In this document: piece by piece, positions 1 to 8,092 of the stretch
How the letters are laid out: each line of letters starts with the position of its first letter
Numbering within the stretch: position 1 is the first letter of the stretch
Origin: Mesorhizobium huakuii
GTDB lineage: Bacteria; Pseudomonadota; Alphaproteobacteria; Rhizobiales; Rhizobiaceae
Length of the DNA stretch: 64,000 bases
Direction: 5' to 3'
NCBI RefSeq assembly: GCF_030160235.1
Contig: NZ_BSNY01000039.1
Span: forward strand, 43,200-107,199
Translations under genes and position numbers: made by a program
The notes under the pieces: model-generated
Database searches by the model: none
Seen by the model: the letters and a program-made list of their open reading frames with translations, nothing else
What the model was told of the DNA's origin: nothing

Positions 1-202
1 AGATCACCGTCGCGCCGACGATCGGCACATCGCCTTCGGCGAGCAGGATCGGCAGCGTGCCGGCCGGGTTCAGCGCCAAAAACTCCTTGCGCCGCGTCCA
101 CGGCTTTTCCTCGATCAGCGCCAGCTCCTCGCCATACTCGCCGAAAGCAAGGCGGACGAAGCGGCAGGTTGCGAACATGGGATGGTGGAAAAGCGTCAGC
201 AT
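1..202 (-). CDS. glutathione S-transferase family protein, N-terminal part (runs off the left edge)
   Basis: Reading leftwards from an ATG at 202 the frame stays open to the window edge, about 67 codons. The protein starts MLTLFHHPMFATCRF and continues with a GST thioredoxin-fold N-domain: KEFLALNPAGTLPIL carries the usual N-P-x-G turn and the cis-Pro before the GSH-binding segment. An internal ATG at 178 would cut the first beta strand, so 202 is preferred. Known for the family: cytosolic glutathione conjugation or reduction. The substrate cannot be told and the C-terminal helical domain is outside the window. Confidence 0.75.
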   Translation of the reverse strand, partial: MLTLFHHPMFATCRFVRLAFGEYGEELALIEEKPWTRRKEFLALNPAGTLPILLAEGDVPIVGATVI

Positions 203-361
203 GGTTCCGCGATGATAAAGCGCACTGGCGAATCGCCGGGCGCACCGGTAAGTCTTGGCCGCCCGGTTAGCGGGCCGTCAGGGTGTTGCGACCTATAGGG
301 GGACTTCAACGCCATGACAAGCAAGCCGTTCAGTTAGCCGTCGCGCAAAGCCGAGGTAGCC

Positions 362-1168
362 ATGGAAAGCCAGACCATCGTCGAAGCCCTGCTGCTCGGC
401 CTGCTGGAAGGCCTGACCGAGTTCATACCGGTGTCCTCGACCGGCCATATCCTGCTCGCCGGCCATTTCCTCGGCTTCAATTCGACCGGCAAGGCCTTCG
501 AGATCCTGATCCAGCTCGGCGCCATCCTGGCGATCCTGAGCGTCTACTTCCGCCGCCTGTGGCAGATGCTGCTCGACCTGCCGCATGACCGGCTGACGCG
601 GCATTTCGTCATCGGCATCCTGATCGCCTTCCTGCCGGCGGCGATCATCGGCGCGCTGGCGCATGATTTCATCAAGACGGTGCTGTTCGAATCGCCAAGG
701 CTGATCTGCATCATGCTGATCATCGGCGGCGTCGTGCTGCTGGCGGTCGACCGCATGAACCTGAAGCCGGTCTATCGCGACGTCGAGCGCTTCCCGACCC
801 GGCTTTACCTGCAGATCGGCCTGTTTCAGTGCCTGTCGCTGATCCCCGGCACGTCGCGCTCGGGTTCGACCATCGTCGGTGCGCTGCTGCTGGGCGTCGA
901 CAAGCGGGCGGCGGCGGAGTTCTCCTTCTTCCTGGCCATCCCGACCATGGTCGGCGCCTTCGCCTTCGACCTGTTCAAGAACCGCAACGTGCTGACCTCG
1001 GCCGACCTTCCGATCATCGCCATCGGCTTCGTCGCCGCCTTCGTCACCGCGCTGTTCGTGGTGCGCTACCTGCTCGATTACGTCTCGCGCAACGGCTACT
1101 CGCTGTTCGGCTGGTGGCGGCTGGTGGTGGGTATTGTCGGGCTGGTGGCGTTGATGATCTGGGGGTGA
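362..1168 (+). CDS. uppP: undecaprenyl-diphosphatase UppP (BacA)
   Basis: 268 residues, the normal length. It dephosphorylates undecaprenyl pyrophosphate on the periplasmic side so the lipid carrier for peptidoglycan and other envelope polymers is recycled; also linked to bacitracin resistance. Both signature regions are visible: [17 protein letters not shown] near residues 12-28 (catalytic Glu-rich motif) and [17 protein letters not shown] near residues 162-178 (phosphate-binding). The rest is a string of hydrophobic membrane segments. GAGGT a few bases upstream of the ATG supports the start. It stands alone and converges with yraN. Confidence 0.96.
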   Translation: MESQTIVEALLLGLLEGLTEFIPVSSTGHILLAGHFLGFNSTGKAFEILIQLGAILAILSVYFRRLWQMLLDLPHDRLTRHFVIGILIAFLPAAIIGALAHDFIKTVLFESPRLICIMLIIGGVVLLAVDRMNLKPVYRDVERFPTRLYLQIGLFQCLSLIPGTSRSGSTIVGALLLGVDKRAAAEFSFFLAIPTMVGAFAFDLFKNRNVLTSADLPIIAIGFVAAFVTALFVVRYLLDYVSRNGYSLFGWWRLVVGIVGLVALMIWG

Positions 1169-1170
1169 GC

Positions 1171-1199
1171 CTACCCTCCCCCTTGTGGGGAAGGGTGAA
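1171..1199. terminator. G/C hairpin between convergent uppP and yraN
   Basis: An imperfect inverted repeat (ACCCTCCCC on the left, GGGGAAGGGT on the right, TTGT-type loop) fills the 35-bp gap between the two stop codons. There is no long U tract on either strand. It resembles the CTTCTCCCC family of intergenic repeats seen at 21192-21343 and 60911-61083, so it may be a repeat fragment serving as a bidirectional terminator. Confidence 0.4.
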
Positions 1200-1203
1200 G
1201 GGC

Positions 1204-1581
1204 TCAATTCCGCCCATAAAACGCGTTTTCGACATGCACCGGCCAGCGCCAGGGCAGCACGGCGACCATGTCGAAACGCATCGACAGTTTGCCATAGTCG
1301 GGCTGGCGAGACAGCCAGATGTCGGCGGCAGCCTCGATGCGGCGCTCCGATTCATGGCCGATCGCTTCCATGGCTTCCATCAGCGTGCGCCGCGCCTTGA
1401 CCTCGACGAACAGCACGAGTTCGCCACGCCGCGCGATCAGGTCGATCTCGCCGAAACGGGTGCGATGACGGCGCGCGAGGATGCGGTAGCCCTTCAGCAT
1501 CAGCGCCACTGCGGCCAGCCATTCGCCGCGATGGCCGCGCCGATAGGCTTTCTGGCGGCTGGCGCTCGGGCGCTCAGCCAC
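1204..1581 (-). CDS. YraN family (UPF0102) endonuclease-fold protein
   Basis: 125 residues from a GTG at 1581. The family has a predicted PD-(D/E)xK nuclease fold of unknown role; the pattern here is RGxxGE ... [23 protein letters not shown], with the E-x-D-(L) and E-V-K residues of that fold in place. A TTG at 1602 would add seven residues, but the GTG is preceded by AAGG at good spacing and overlaps the rsmI stop, as expected for coupled translation. The rsmI-yraN order is common in proteobacteria. Confidence 0.88.
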   Translation of the reverse strand: MAERPSASRQKAYRRGHRGEWLAAVALMLKGYRILARRHRTRFGEIDLIARRGELVLFVEVKARRTLMEAMEAIGHESERRIEAAADIWLSRQPDYGKLSMRFDMVAVLPWRWPVHVENAFYGRN

Positions 1582-2476
1582 CGTCGCCTTCTTTGAGCTC
1601 AAGCAGCCGCCGGTAAAGCGCCTGCTTCTGGCCGCCGGTCATCTTCGCGGCTTCCGCCGCCGCCTTGGAGGCCGGCATTTCGGCGGCGAGCGACAAAAGC
1701 AGGCGGTCAATGTCTTCGGGCTCGTCCGCCTTGGCCTCGGCCGGCCCGACGCAGACGACGATCTCGCCCTTCGGCGTATCGGCCGCCGCATAGTGGTCGG
1801 CCAGCGCCCGCAGCGTGCCGGTGCGCATTTCCTCGAAGGTCTTGGTCAATTCGCGGCCGATGGCGGATTTGCGTTCGCCGCCGAGCGCCTCGACCATGGC
1901 GCCGAGCGACTCGGCCAGGCGGCGCGGCGATTCAAAGAAGATCAGCGTCGCCGGTACCGCTTTCAGCGCCTCCAGCCGCGTCAGCCGCTGGCCAACCTTG
2001 ACCGGCAAAAAGCCTGCGAACAGGAAGGCGTCTGATGGCAGGCCTGACGCCGTGAGCGCCGCAAGCGGCGCCGAGGGACCGGGGATCGGCACGACGCGAA
2101 TGCCGTGGTCGATCGCCTCGCCGACCAGCCGGTAGCCGGGATCGGACACCAGCGGCGTGCCGGCATCGGAAATCAGCGCCACGCTCTGGCCGGCCTGAAG
2201 CGCCGCGATCAGCTTCGGCCCGGCCTCGCCGGCATTGTGCTCGTGATAGGCCGTGGTGCGGCGGCGGATGCCGTAGCGGTCGAGCAGCACGCGCGACACC
2301 CTGGTGTCCTCGCAGGCGACGATATCGGCGGCGGCCAGCGTCTCCAGCGCGCGCAGCGTGATGTCGGCCAGATTGCCGATCGGGGTGGCCACCAGATAGA
2401 GCGCCGGCTCGAGCCGACGGGCCGGGATTTCGGTCTGCCCGACCACATAGCTGCGTCTGCCCGTCTCATCGGTCAC
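1574..2476 (-). CDS. rsmI: 16S rRNA (cytidine(1402)-2'-O)-methyltransferase RsmI
   Basis: 300 residues. SAM-dependent 2'-O-methylation of C1402 in the ribosomal decoding centre. The tetrapyrrole-methylase fold is clear: [19 protein letters not shown] near residues 27-45, [22 protein letters not shown] and [18 protein letters not shown], followed by the FLP-x-K and FFESPRR motifs typical of RsmI. About 25 extra residues at the N-terminus are common in rhizobia. First gene of a pair with yraN. A short tandem array lies immediately upstream (2501-2550). Confidence 0.95.
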   Translation of the reverse strand: MTDETGRRSYVVGQTEIPARRLEPALYLVATPIGNLADITLRALETLAAADIVACEDTRVSRVLLDRYGIRRRTTAYHEHNAGEAGPKLIAALQAGQSVALISDAGTPLVSDPGYRLVGEAIDHGIRVVPIPGPSAPLAALTASGLPSDAFLFAGFLPVKVGQRLTRLEALKAVPATLIFFESPRRLAESLGAMVEALGGERKSAIGRELTKTFEEMRTGTLRALADHYAAADTPKGEIVVCVGPAEAKADEPEDIDRLLLSLAAEMPASKAAAEAAKMTGGQKQALYRRLLELKEGDGG

Positions 2477-2500
2477 TGATGCCGTCTCCGTTCGGCCCTT

Positions 2501-2550
2501 TTTGGCCTGCCAGATCTTGTTTGGCCTGCCAAATCCTATTTGGCATGGCT
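2501..2550. repeat. 19-bp tandem repeat with internal palindrome upstream of rsmI
   Basis: TTTGGC starts at 2501, 2520 and 2539, exactly 19 bp apart. The middle unit contains a perfect TTTGGC-CT-GCCAAA palindrome; the first is TTTGGCCTGCCAGA and the last is degenerate (TTTGGCATGG). It lies between rsmI (leftwards) and a small rightward gene at 2666. It could be a multi-site operator or a local slippage product; nothing in the sequence decides. Confidence 0.6.
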
Positions 2551-2665
2551 GGCGCAGGCTTGCAAAAGCCCACGCCGATGTAAGGTGACCGCCATTCCTT
2601 CGCCACAGTAGGGAACCAAACCGGCATTGGCAGATTTAGCCCCTGATTCCTAAAGGGAGGACAGG

Positions 2666-2851
2666 ATGGACAGCCTGAAGATACAGGACGCTTTCGAGCC
2701 TTACTATGCCGGCCGCAAGCGCGTTGCCGCCCCCAGGGACAAGCGCCTGCCTGCCAAGACCGACACCAGCCTGACCGAGCGGGCAACAACCGCCCTGCCG
2801 TCGAATGTCAGGCTTTGCGACAACAAACCCGACAGCACGACGGAGCACTGA
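2666..2851 (+). CDS. small hypothetical protein (61 aa)
   Basis: I do not recognise it. It has a strong ribosome binding site (GGGAGGA, 5-6 nt before the ATG), which is the main reason to call it. The product is polar and basic in the middle (AGRKRVAAPRDKRLPAK), with no membrane segment or signal. Codon usage resembles neighbours. Antisense frames across the region are also open, as usual in DNA this G/C-rich. Confidence 0.45.
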   Translation: MDSLKIQDAFEPYYAGRKRVAAPRDKRLPAKTDTSLTERATTALPSNVRLCDNKPDSTTEH

Positions 2852-2858
2852 CCGGACG

Positions 2859-3047
2859 ATGCCCAATCGCTTCGATATCTTCATCACCCGTCTTGAAACG
2901 AAAACCGCCAGGGACGGCGTGCCTCCACATCCGATGAACGACCAGCACAGCGTTCGCCGCGAAAAGGCCGACGCCAAACCGGCCCGCAACGGAGAGGCGC
3001 ATGCCGAGAAGGACCGAGGCAAGCGGCGTTTCAAGCACGACGCCTGA
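2859..3047 (+). CDS. possible small hypothetical protein (62 aa)
   Basis: Starts MPNRFDIFITRLETK 8 bp after the stop of the 2666 gene and ends in a strongly charged tail (AEKDRGKRRFKHD). The ribosome binding site is weak, and a longer antisense frame covers the same bases, so this is a low-confidence call resting on its position behind a better-supported small gene. Confidence 0.25.
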   Translation: MPNRFDIFITRLETKTARDGVPPHPMNDQHSVRREKADAKPARNGEAHAEKDRGKRRFKHDA

Positions 3048-3138
3048 CAAGCGCGACCTCCGTGACCTGCTCTTGGCTCGTCATCGTGCGTGGAGATGGG
3101 GAGATGCAGCGTGAACCCGAGGATAGCGGGGATCTGGT

Positions 3139-3462
3139 TCACACCAGATAGCGTGAAACGCGCGCCTTCAGAAGGTCAATCAGCTCGAGATCCATGAATT
3201 CATAATTATCCGGTATATCGAGACAGATGACCCGGGCCTTCTTCAGGCTCGTCTTGAATTTCTTCTGCAGCTTGGTGCGGTGCACCTTTTCCATGACGAA
3301 GATGATGTCGGCCCAGGCGACGAGCTCGTGCGTCAGCGGCGTATCGGCGTCATGATTGGTGCCGGCCGACGCAACTTCGATATCCCGGCGCGTTGAAAAC
3401 ACCTGTTCGGCGGTCGGGCTGCGCAAGCGGTTCTGGCTGCAGACGAAGAGGACGTTTTTCAA
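3139..3462 (-). CDS. low-molecular-weight protein-tyrosine-phosphatase-like protein (COG4551 type)
   Basis: 107 residues starting at a TTG (3462). The P-loop CSQNRLRS at residues 8-15 fits C-x5-R-S of low-molecular-weight tyrosine phosphatases, and the protein keeps the short single-domain size of the COG4551 group. An in-frame stop lies four codons upstream, so no longer form exists; the start abuts an intergenic repeat (3473-3543), which may have replaced the original leader and explains the poor TTG start. Substrate unknown. Confidence 0.8.
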   Translation of the reverse strand: MKNVLFVCSQNRLRSPTAEQVFSTRRDIEVASAGTNHDADTPLTHELVAWADIIFVMEKVHRTKLQKKFKTSLKKARVICLDIPDNYEFMDLELIDLLKARVSRYLV

Positions 3463-3472
3463 GACTTTTGCT

Positions 3473-3543
3473 CAAGCATGATCTCTGGACAAACGGAATC
3501 GTTTGCCCGAGAAAACCGGCTTCCACTTTTCGGGACCATGCCT
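3473..3543. repeat. short palindromic intergenic repeat (RIME-like, type B relative)
   Basis: Bounded by inverted AGCATGATC / GGACCATGCC ends with the internal GAAAACCGGCTTCCACTTTT block. The same layout (C/A-rich block, then CACTTTT-GGG, then ATGC end) recurs at 43612-43690, 56533-56636 and 59057-59098. It lies between the phosphatase-like gene and hemW, and its right edge overlaps the hemW stop codon. Confidence 0.65.
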
Positions 3544-4720
3544 AGCGCGCCAGATCCGCCACCACGGCGTCGAGCACGATCATGCCGGCCGGCGTGGCGC
3601 GCAGGCGGGCATTGCCGATCGGCGCCACCAGCCCCTCACCCTGCAGCACCGACAGCCGCGCGCTCGACAGGCCACGGCCGGAAAACGCCTCGTAACGCGA
3701 GAGGTCGATGCCTTCGGCAAGCCTCAGCCCCATCAGCAGGAACTCGTCGGCCTCCTCCGAGCGTGTCAGTATCTCACCGCCGGTGACGCCGTGGCCCTTG
3801 GCCTCCACGAGGTTGGCCCAGGTCTCCGGCATCCGCTCGGCGATCGTCACCGTGCGGCGGCCGTTCTCGACGAAGCGGCCATGCGCGCCGGGCCCGACGC
3901 CGACATACTCGCCATAGCGCCAATAGGTCAGATTGTGCCTGCTCTCCGCGCCGGGCCTGGCGTGGTTGGAGATCTCATAGGCCGGCAGGCCGTGCGCCGT
4001 GGTGATCTCCTGCGTCAACGCATAGAGGTCGGCGGCGTGGTCATTGTCGGGAATGGCGAACTTTTTCGCCGCATGCAGGGCGTGGAAGGGCGTGCCCTCC
4101 TCGATGGTCAGCTGGTAGAGCGAGAGATGGTCGGCGGCATGGCCGATCGCCTGCTCCAGCTCGGATGCCCACGCCTCCGGCGTCTGGCCGGGGCGGGCGT
4201 AGATCAGGTCGAAGGACAGGCGCGGGAAGATTTCGCGCGCGAGCCCGATGGCGTGCAGCGCCTCGTCGACATTGTGCAGCCGCCCGAGGAAGCGCAGATC
4301 CTTGTCGTTCAGCGCCTGCACGCCGAGCGAGACGCGGTTGACGCCCGCCGCCCGATAGCCGCGAAAGCGTTCGGCCTCGACCGAAGACGGGTTGGCCTCC
4401 AGCGTCACTTCGATGCCATCCGGCACTGTCCAGTTCTTGGCCACCGCATCCAGAACCCTGGCCACGGTTTCCGGCTTCATCAGCGACGGCGTGCCGCCGC
4501 CGAGGAAGATGCTAGTGACCTCGCGCGGCCCGGTCCGCTCGCGCATCGTCGCCAGTTCGGCCTCGAAGGCGGCGGCAAAGCGCTCCTGGTCTACCGGCTG
4601 GTGGCGGACATGGCTGTTGAAGTCGCAATAGGGGCATTTGGCCGCGCAGAACGGCCAATGGATGTAGACGCCGAAGCCGGGGCTGCGATCCAGCGGCATG
4701 GTGATGCCGGATCCAGTCAT
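3542..4720 (-). CDS. hemW: radical SAM family heme chaperone HemW
   Basis: 392 residues. HemW binds heme and a 4Fe-4S cluster and is thought to deliver heme to respiratory proteins; it was long misnamed oxygen-independent coproporphyrinogen oxidase. Near the N-terminus, [20 protein letters not shown] holds the C-x3-C-x2-C radical SAM motif, followed by [10 protein letters not shown] and a C-terminal HemN-type domain. It lacks the fourth Cys immediately after the cluster (CxF follows), as in HemW rather than HemN. The start overlaps the rdgB stop by ATGA (4717-4720). Confidence 0.93.
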   Translation of the reverse strand: MTGSGITMPLDRSPGFGVYIHWPFCAAKCPYCDFNSHVRHQPVDQERFAAAFEAELATMRERTGPREVTSIFLGGGTPSLMKPETVARVLDAVAKNWTVPDGIEVTLEANPSSVEAERFRGYRAAGVNRVSLGVQALNDKDLRFLGRLHNVDEALHAIGLAREIFPRLSFDLIYARPGQTPEAWASELEQAIGHAADHLSLYQLTIEEGTPFHALHAAKKFAIPDNDHAADLYALTQEITTAHGLPAYEISNHARPGAESRHNLTYWRYGEYVGVGPGAHGRFVENGRRTVTIAERMPETWANLVEAKGHGVTGGEILTRSEEADEFLLMGLRLAEGIDLSRYEAFSGRGLSSARLSVLQGEGLVAPIGNARLRATPAGMIVLDAVVADLAR

Positions 4721-5379
4721 GCCGAACCCAATCTCGGCAGATCCAACCGTGCTTGGGCGAATTTCTGGAAAGCGCGGGCACGGTGCGACAGCGCCGTCGC
4801 CTGGCCGGGTTTCCAGCCGTGCTTTTCCTCGGCGCTCATCTCGCCAAAGGTCTTGTCGAAACCATTGGGCAAGAACACCGGATCATAGCCGAAGCCGAGC
4901 TCCCCGCGCGGCGGCCAGACCAGCGTGCCTTCGGCCTCCCCGCGATAGTATTCGGCCGCCCCGTCGGGAAAGGCGAGGCAGATGACGGCGACGAAGCGGC
5001 CCTTGCGCTGTTCGGCCGACGCGGCGCCGACTTCCTGCAGCGCCACTTCGGTGCGCTGCATGGCCATGGCGAAATCTCTGCTGCCGTCAGGGGTTTCGGC
5101 CCAGTTGGCGGTGTAGACGCCGGGCGCGCCGTCGAGCGCGTCGACGCAGAGGCCGGAATCGTCCGACAGCGCCGGCAGGCCGGTCGCCTTCGCGGCGGCG
5201 AGCGCCTTGATGTAGGCGTTTTCCTCGAAAGTGGTGCCGGTCTCGTCAGGCTCAGGCAGCCCATAGTCCTTGGCCGACTTCGCCTCGAAGCCGAACGGCC
5301 CCATCAAATCGGCGAATTCGCGCAGCTTGCCGGCGTTGTGGCTGGCGACGACGATCTTCTTGCCATCAAGTGTATGCAT
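4717..5379 (-). CDS. rdgB: RdgB/HAM1 family non-canonical purine NTP pyrophosphatase
   Basis: 220 residues. It hydrolyses dITP, dXTP and ITP to monophosphates, keeping deaminated purines out of nucleic acids. Motifs: [17 protein letters not shown] at the N-terminus (nucleotide-binding SxNxxK), [25 protein letters not shown] and the C-terminal LSHRARA. The frame extends further upstream, but the ATG at 5379 gives the canonical N-terminus and overlaps the TGA of the VOC gene by one base, which indicates coupling. Confidence 0.95.
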   Translation of the reverse strand: MHTLDGKKIVVASHNAGKLREFADLMGPFGFEAKSAKDYGLPEPDETGTTFEENAYIKALAAAKATGLPALSDDSGLCVDALDGAPGVYTANWAETPDGSRDFAMAMQRTEVALQEVGAASAEQRKGRFVAVICLAFPDGAAEYYRGEAEGTLVWPPRGELGFGYDPVFLPNGFDKTFGEMSAEEKHGWKPGQATALSHRARAFQKFAQARLDLPRLGSA

Positions 5380-5789
5380 CAAAGGCCCCAGATTCTCGGC
5401 TCGGCGAACTCGATCGAATTGCCCGAGGGGTCGCGTATATAGAGCGAACGGCCGCCCTGCGGCCATTCGAATTCGCTTTCGATGACGATCTTCTTCGCCT
5501 CGAGATGCGCCTTCCAGCCGACGATTTCATCGGCGCTGGCCGCAAAGCAGAGATGACCTTCGCCGACCGCGCCATGCGGCGGCACCGGCAGCCGGGCGTC
5601 GGGCGCCGGAGGTATTCTGGTCGCCTCGGCATTGAAGACCAGCAGCACGCCCGGCCCGCAGCGGAAGAAAAGATGCCTGCCGTCGACCTTGCCGAGCAGG
5701 TCGAGGCCGAGCACGCCGACATAGAATTCTTCCGCCGCCGCCAGATCGGTGACGTAGAGGGCTGATTCAAGGATGGCGGAGGGGGTCAC
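5379..5789 (-). CDS. VOC family (glyoxalase/bleomycin resistance fold) protein
   Basis: 136 residues with the two beta-alpha-beta-beta-beta modules of the vicinal oxygen chelate fold: [20 protein letters not shown] at the start and [19 protein letters not shown] at the end, including a metal-ligand Glu in the last strand and a His in GHLCF. The family covers glyoxalases, dioxygenases and antibiotic-binding proteins, so the substrate is unknown. It is the first gene of a VOC-rdgB-hemW run with 1-nt and 4-nt overlaps. Confidence 0.85.
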   Translation of the reverse strand: MTPSAILESALYVTDLAAAEEFYVGVLGLDLLGKVDGRHLFFRCGPGVLLVFNAEATRIPPAPDARLPVPPHGAVGEGHLCFAASADEIVGWKAHLEAKKIVIESEFEWPQGGRSLYIRDPSGNSIEFAEPRIWGL

Positions 5790-5804
5790 CAGAAGATCGA
5801 TGGC

Positions 5805-6521
5805 TTACGCCACCGCCATCTGCTGCAGGCTGACCAGGCGCTGGATGCCTTTCTTGGCCAGGCCCATCAATTCGGCGAACTGGTCCTCCGAGAAAGGCTC
5901 GCCCTCGGCTGTGCCCTGGATCTCGACGATGCCGCCCTTGCCGGTCATGACGAAATTGGCGTCGGTGCCGGCCGCGGAATCCTCGAGATAATCGAGGTCG
6001 ATGACCGGCTGGCCGTCATGGATGCCGCAGGAAATCGCCGCGACATGGTCTTTCAGCACCTTCGAAACGCTGGCCATCTGCCGGGCTTCCATCCAGCGCA
6101 GGCAGTCATGGAGCGCCACCCAGCCGCCGGTGATCGAGGCGGTGCGGGTTCCGCCATCGGCCTGGATGACGTCGCAATCGACGGTGATCTGCTGTTCGCC
6201 GAGCGCCTGCAGATCGACAACGGCGCGCAGCGAGCGGCCGATCAGGCGCTGGATTTCCAGCGTGCGGCCGCCCTGCTTGCCGGCCGAGGCCTCGCGGCGC
6301 ATGCGCTCGCCGGTCGAGCGCGGCAGCATGCCATATTCGGCCGTCACCCAGCCCTTGCCGGAATTGCGCATCCAGCCCGGCACCTTCTCCTCGAGGCTCG
6401 CCGTGCACAGGACATGGGTATCGCCGAACTTCACCAGGCACGAACCTTCGGCGTGCTTGGAGACGCCGCGCTCGAAGGAGATGGCGCGCATTTCGTCGAA
6501 TTGGCGTTTGGAGGGGCGCAT
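5805..6521 (-). CDS. rph: ribonuclease PH
   Basis: 238 residues, the full family length. Phosphorolytic 3'-5' exoribonuclease that trims tRNA precursors. Seen: [19 protein letters not shown] at the N-terminus, [10 protein letters not shown], the arginine-rich [19 protein letters not shown] segment and [17 protein letters not shown], all characteristic. Divergent from hrcA with 158 bp between; the rph-hrcA arrangement is usual in rhizobia. Confidence 0.96.
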   Translation of the reverse strand: MRPSKRQFDEMRAISFERGVSKHAEGSCLVKFGDTHVLCTASLEEKVPGWMRNSGKGWVTAEYGMLPRSTGERMRREASAGKQGGRTLEIQRLIGRSLRAVVDLQALGEQQITVDCDVIQADGGTRTASITGGWVALHDCLRWMEARQMASVSKVLKDHVAAISCGIHDGQPVIDLDYLEDSAAGTDANFVMTGKGGIVEIQGTAEGEPFSEDQFAELMGLAKKGIQRLVSLQQMAVA

Positions 6522-6627
6522 TCAGGCTTCTTTCCCAGTCATTTTTCGGAATCTTGGCCGGCTTTTAGACGCATGGGGAGCAGCGCGCAAAGGAAAACGG
6601 ACCGGGCGATCCGATACAGAGACCGGG

Positions 6628-6655
6628 TTGCGCCCACCGTGCCGAAGTCTATATC
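6628..6655 (+). promoter_or_regulatory. candidate housekeeping promoter of hrcA
   Basis: TTGCGC (6628-6633), a 16-bp spacer and TATATC (6650-6655) lie 25 bp before the hrcA ATG, and a strong AAGGAGG ribosome site follows at 6662. No CIRCE inverted repeat (TTAGCACTC type) is present, so HrcA autoregulation is not evident here. Confidence 0.4.
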
Positions 6656-6679
6656 CTGAGCAAGGAGGTTTTTGGCCGA

Positions 6680-7762
6680 ATGACCAAGGCAATCGATCCC
6701 GGTTCGCAGTCGCTTGCACTTCAATCACTCGACATGCGCTCACGTGACATCTTCCGGCGCATCGTCGATTCCTATCTCAGGGACGGCGAGCCCGTGGGCT
6801 CACGCAGCCTGTCGCGCATCCTGCCGTCCTCGCTGTCGCCGGCCACCATCCGCAATGTGATGAGCGATCTCGAGCATCTCGGGCTGATCTATGCGCCGCA
6901 TATCTCGGCCGGCCGGCTGCCGACGCAGGCGGGCCTGCGCTTCTTCGTCGATGCCTTCATGGAACTTGGCGACCTCTCCGACGAGGAGCGCCGCACCATC
7001 GAGGCGCAGGTGCGGGCCTCCGGCTCGGGCGCGACGCTGGAGCACATGCTGACCGAGGCCAGCCAGATGCTGTCGGGCATGTCGCGCGGCGCCGGCCTGG
7101 TGCTGGCCGCCAAGAACGAGGTGGCGCTGAAGCATATCGAATTCATCCAGTTGGAGCCGACCAAGGCGCTCGCCGTGCTGGTGTCGCAGAATGGCGATGT
7201 CGAGAACCGCGTCGTCGAGCTGCCGGCGGGCATCACCGTCTCGCAGCTGCACGAGGCCTCGAATTTCCTCAACGCGCATATTCGCGGCCGCACGCTGGCC
7301 GAGGCGCGCACCGAGATCGCCCGCATCAAGGAAGAGACGAGGGCGGCACTGGACACGCTGTCGCAGGACCTCGTCGAGAAGGGCCTGGCGGTGTGGGCGG
7401 GCGCGGAAAGCGGCCTGCCGGCACGGCTTATCGTGCGCGGCCGCGCCAATCTCCTCGAAAACGTCACCGCCCAGGCCGACATCGAATTGCTGCGGCACCT
7501 GTTCGAGGACATGGAGACGCAGGACGGGCTGATCCAGCTGCTTGACCTCGCCGAGCAGGGATCGGGCGTGCGCATCTTCATCGGTTCGGAAAACAAGCTG
7601 TTCTCGCTGTCTGGCTCCTCGCTGGTGGTCGCGCCCTATCGCGACAAGGATGCCCGCGTCGTCGGCGCGCTCGGCGTCATCGGGCCGACGCGGCTGAACT
7701 ACGCCCGCATCGTGCCGATGGTCGACTATACCGCGCAGCTGATTTCGCGCATGCTAAGGTAG
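6680..7762 (+). CDS. hrcA: heat-inducible transcription repressor HrcA
   Basis: 360 residues. It represses groESL-type operons by binding CIRCE and needs GroEL for folding. N-terminal winged helix: GSRSLSRILPSSLSPATIRN then MSDLEHLGLIYAPHISAGR, followed by the HrcA-specific dimerisation and insert domains (VENRVVELP; the C-terminal VVGALGVIGPTRLNYARIVP is diagnostic). In many alphaproteobacteria grpE follows; here the next gene is a small conserved-looking protein and grpE is absent from the window. Confidence 0.96.
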   Translation: MTKAIDPGSQSLALQSLDMRSRDIFRRIVDSYLRDGEPVGSRSLSRILPSSLSPATIRNVMSDLEHLGLIYAPHISAGRLPTQAGLRFFVDAFMELGDLSDEERRTIEAQVRASGSGATLEHMLTEASQMLSGMSRGAGLVLAAKNEVALKHIEFIQLEPTKALAVLVSQNGDVENRVVELPAGITVSQLHEASNFLNAHIRGRTLAEARTEIARIKEETRAALDTLSQDLVEKGLAVWAGAESGLPARLIVRGRANLLENVTAQADIELLRHLFEDMETQDGLIQLLDLAEQGSGVRIFIGSENKLFSLSGSSLVVAPYRDKDARVVGALGVIGPTRLNYARIVPMVDYTAQLISRMLR

Positions 7763-7802
7763 GGGCCCGGACAGCAAGAGACGGGCAGCAAGGAGAAAAA
7801 CA

Positions 7803-8000
7803 ATGGCGCTCGAAGAACTCAAGGCCCGGATCAGCCTGCTGCTCGAGGAGATGGTCAACCAGCCGGAAGACCAGCACGAAATCCAGGAACAATTGCGCGA
7901 GAAGCTGCAGGAAATGCGCGCCATGGGCTTGCCGCTACCGGCCGATCTCGTCGCGCTGGAAAAACGCCTCGACGACGATTTCCTGGCTGCCGGGACATAG
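7803..8000 (+). CDS. small acidic helical protein after hrcA (65 aa)
   Basis: Begins 40 bp after hrcA behind AAGGAGAAAAACA, a good ribosome site. The sequence is almost entirely amphipathic helix (LKARISLLLEEMVNQPEDQ, then EIQEQLREKLQEMRAMG) with a Pro break and a second short helix. No known domain recognised. Its position where grpE often sits could hint at a chaperone-related role, but that is only positional inference. Confidence 0.75.
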   Translation: MALEELKARISLLLEEMVNQPEDQHEIQEQLREKLQEMRAMGLPLPADLVALEKRLDDDFLAAGT

Positions 8001-8037
8001 GCAGGGAACCTGCTTCCCTCAACTCGTCGTGTGAGGC

Positions 8038-8062
8038 GGAACCCGAGGACAAATCGGCCGTT
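8038..8062 (+). promoter_or_regulatory. EcfG-type (general stress sigma) promoter
   Basis: GGAAC (8038-8042), exactly 16 bp, then CGTT (8059-8062): a full match to the alphaproteobacterial EcfG/RpoE2 consensus GGAAC-N16/17-CGTT. It ends 30 bp before the start of the secreted sugar dehydrogenase at 8093. A second exact match in this window is at 15305-15329. Confidence 0.65.
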
Positions 8063-8092
8063 GGTTTCCTTCGCGACCAGATGGAGGACAAG

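Noticed and set aside
3503-4888. 461-codon frame antisense to hemW
   Set aside because: High G+C produces long antisense frames; it has no domain and the hemW reading is unambiguous.
6522-6679. CIRCE element controlling hrcA
   Set aside because: No TTAGCACTC-N9-GAGTGCTAA-like inverted repeat is present.
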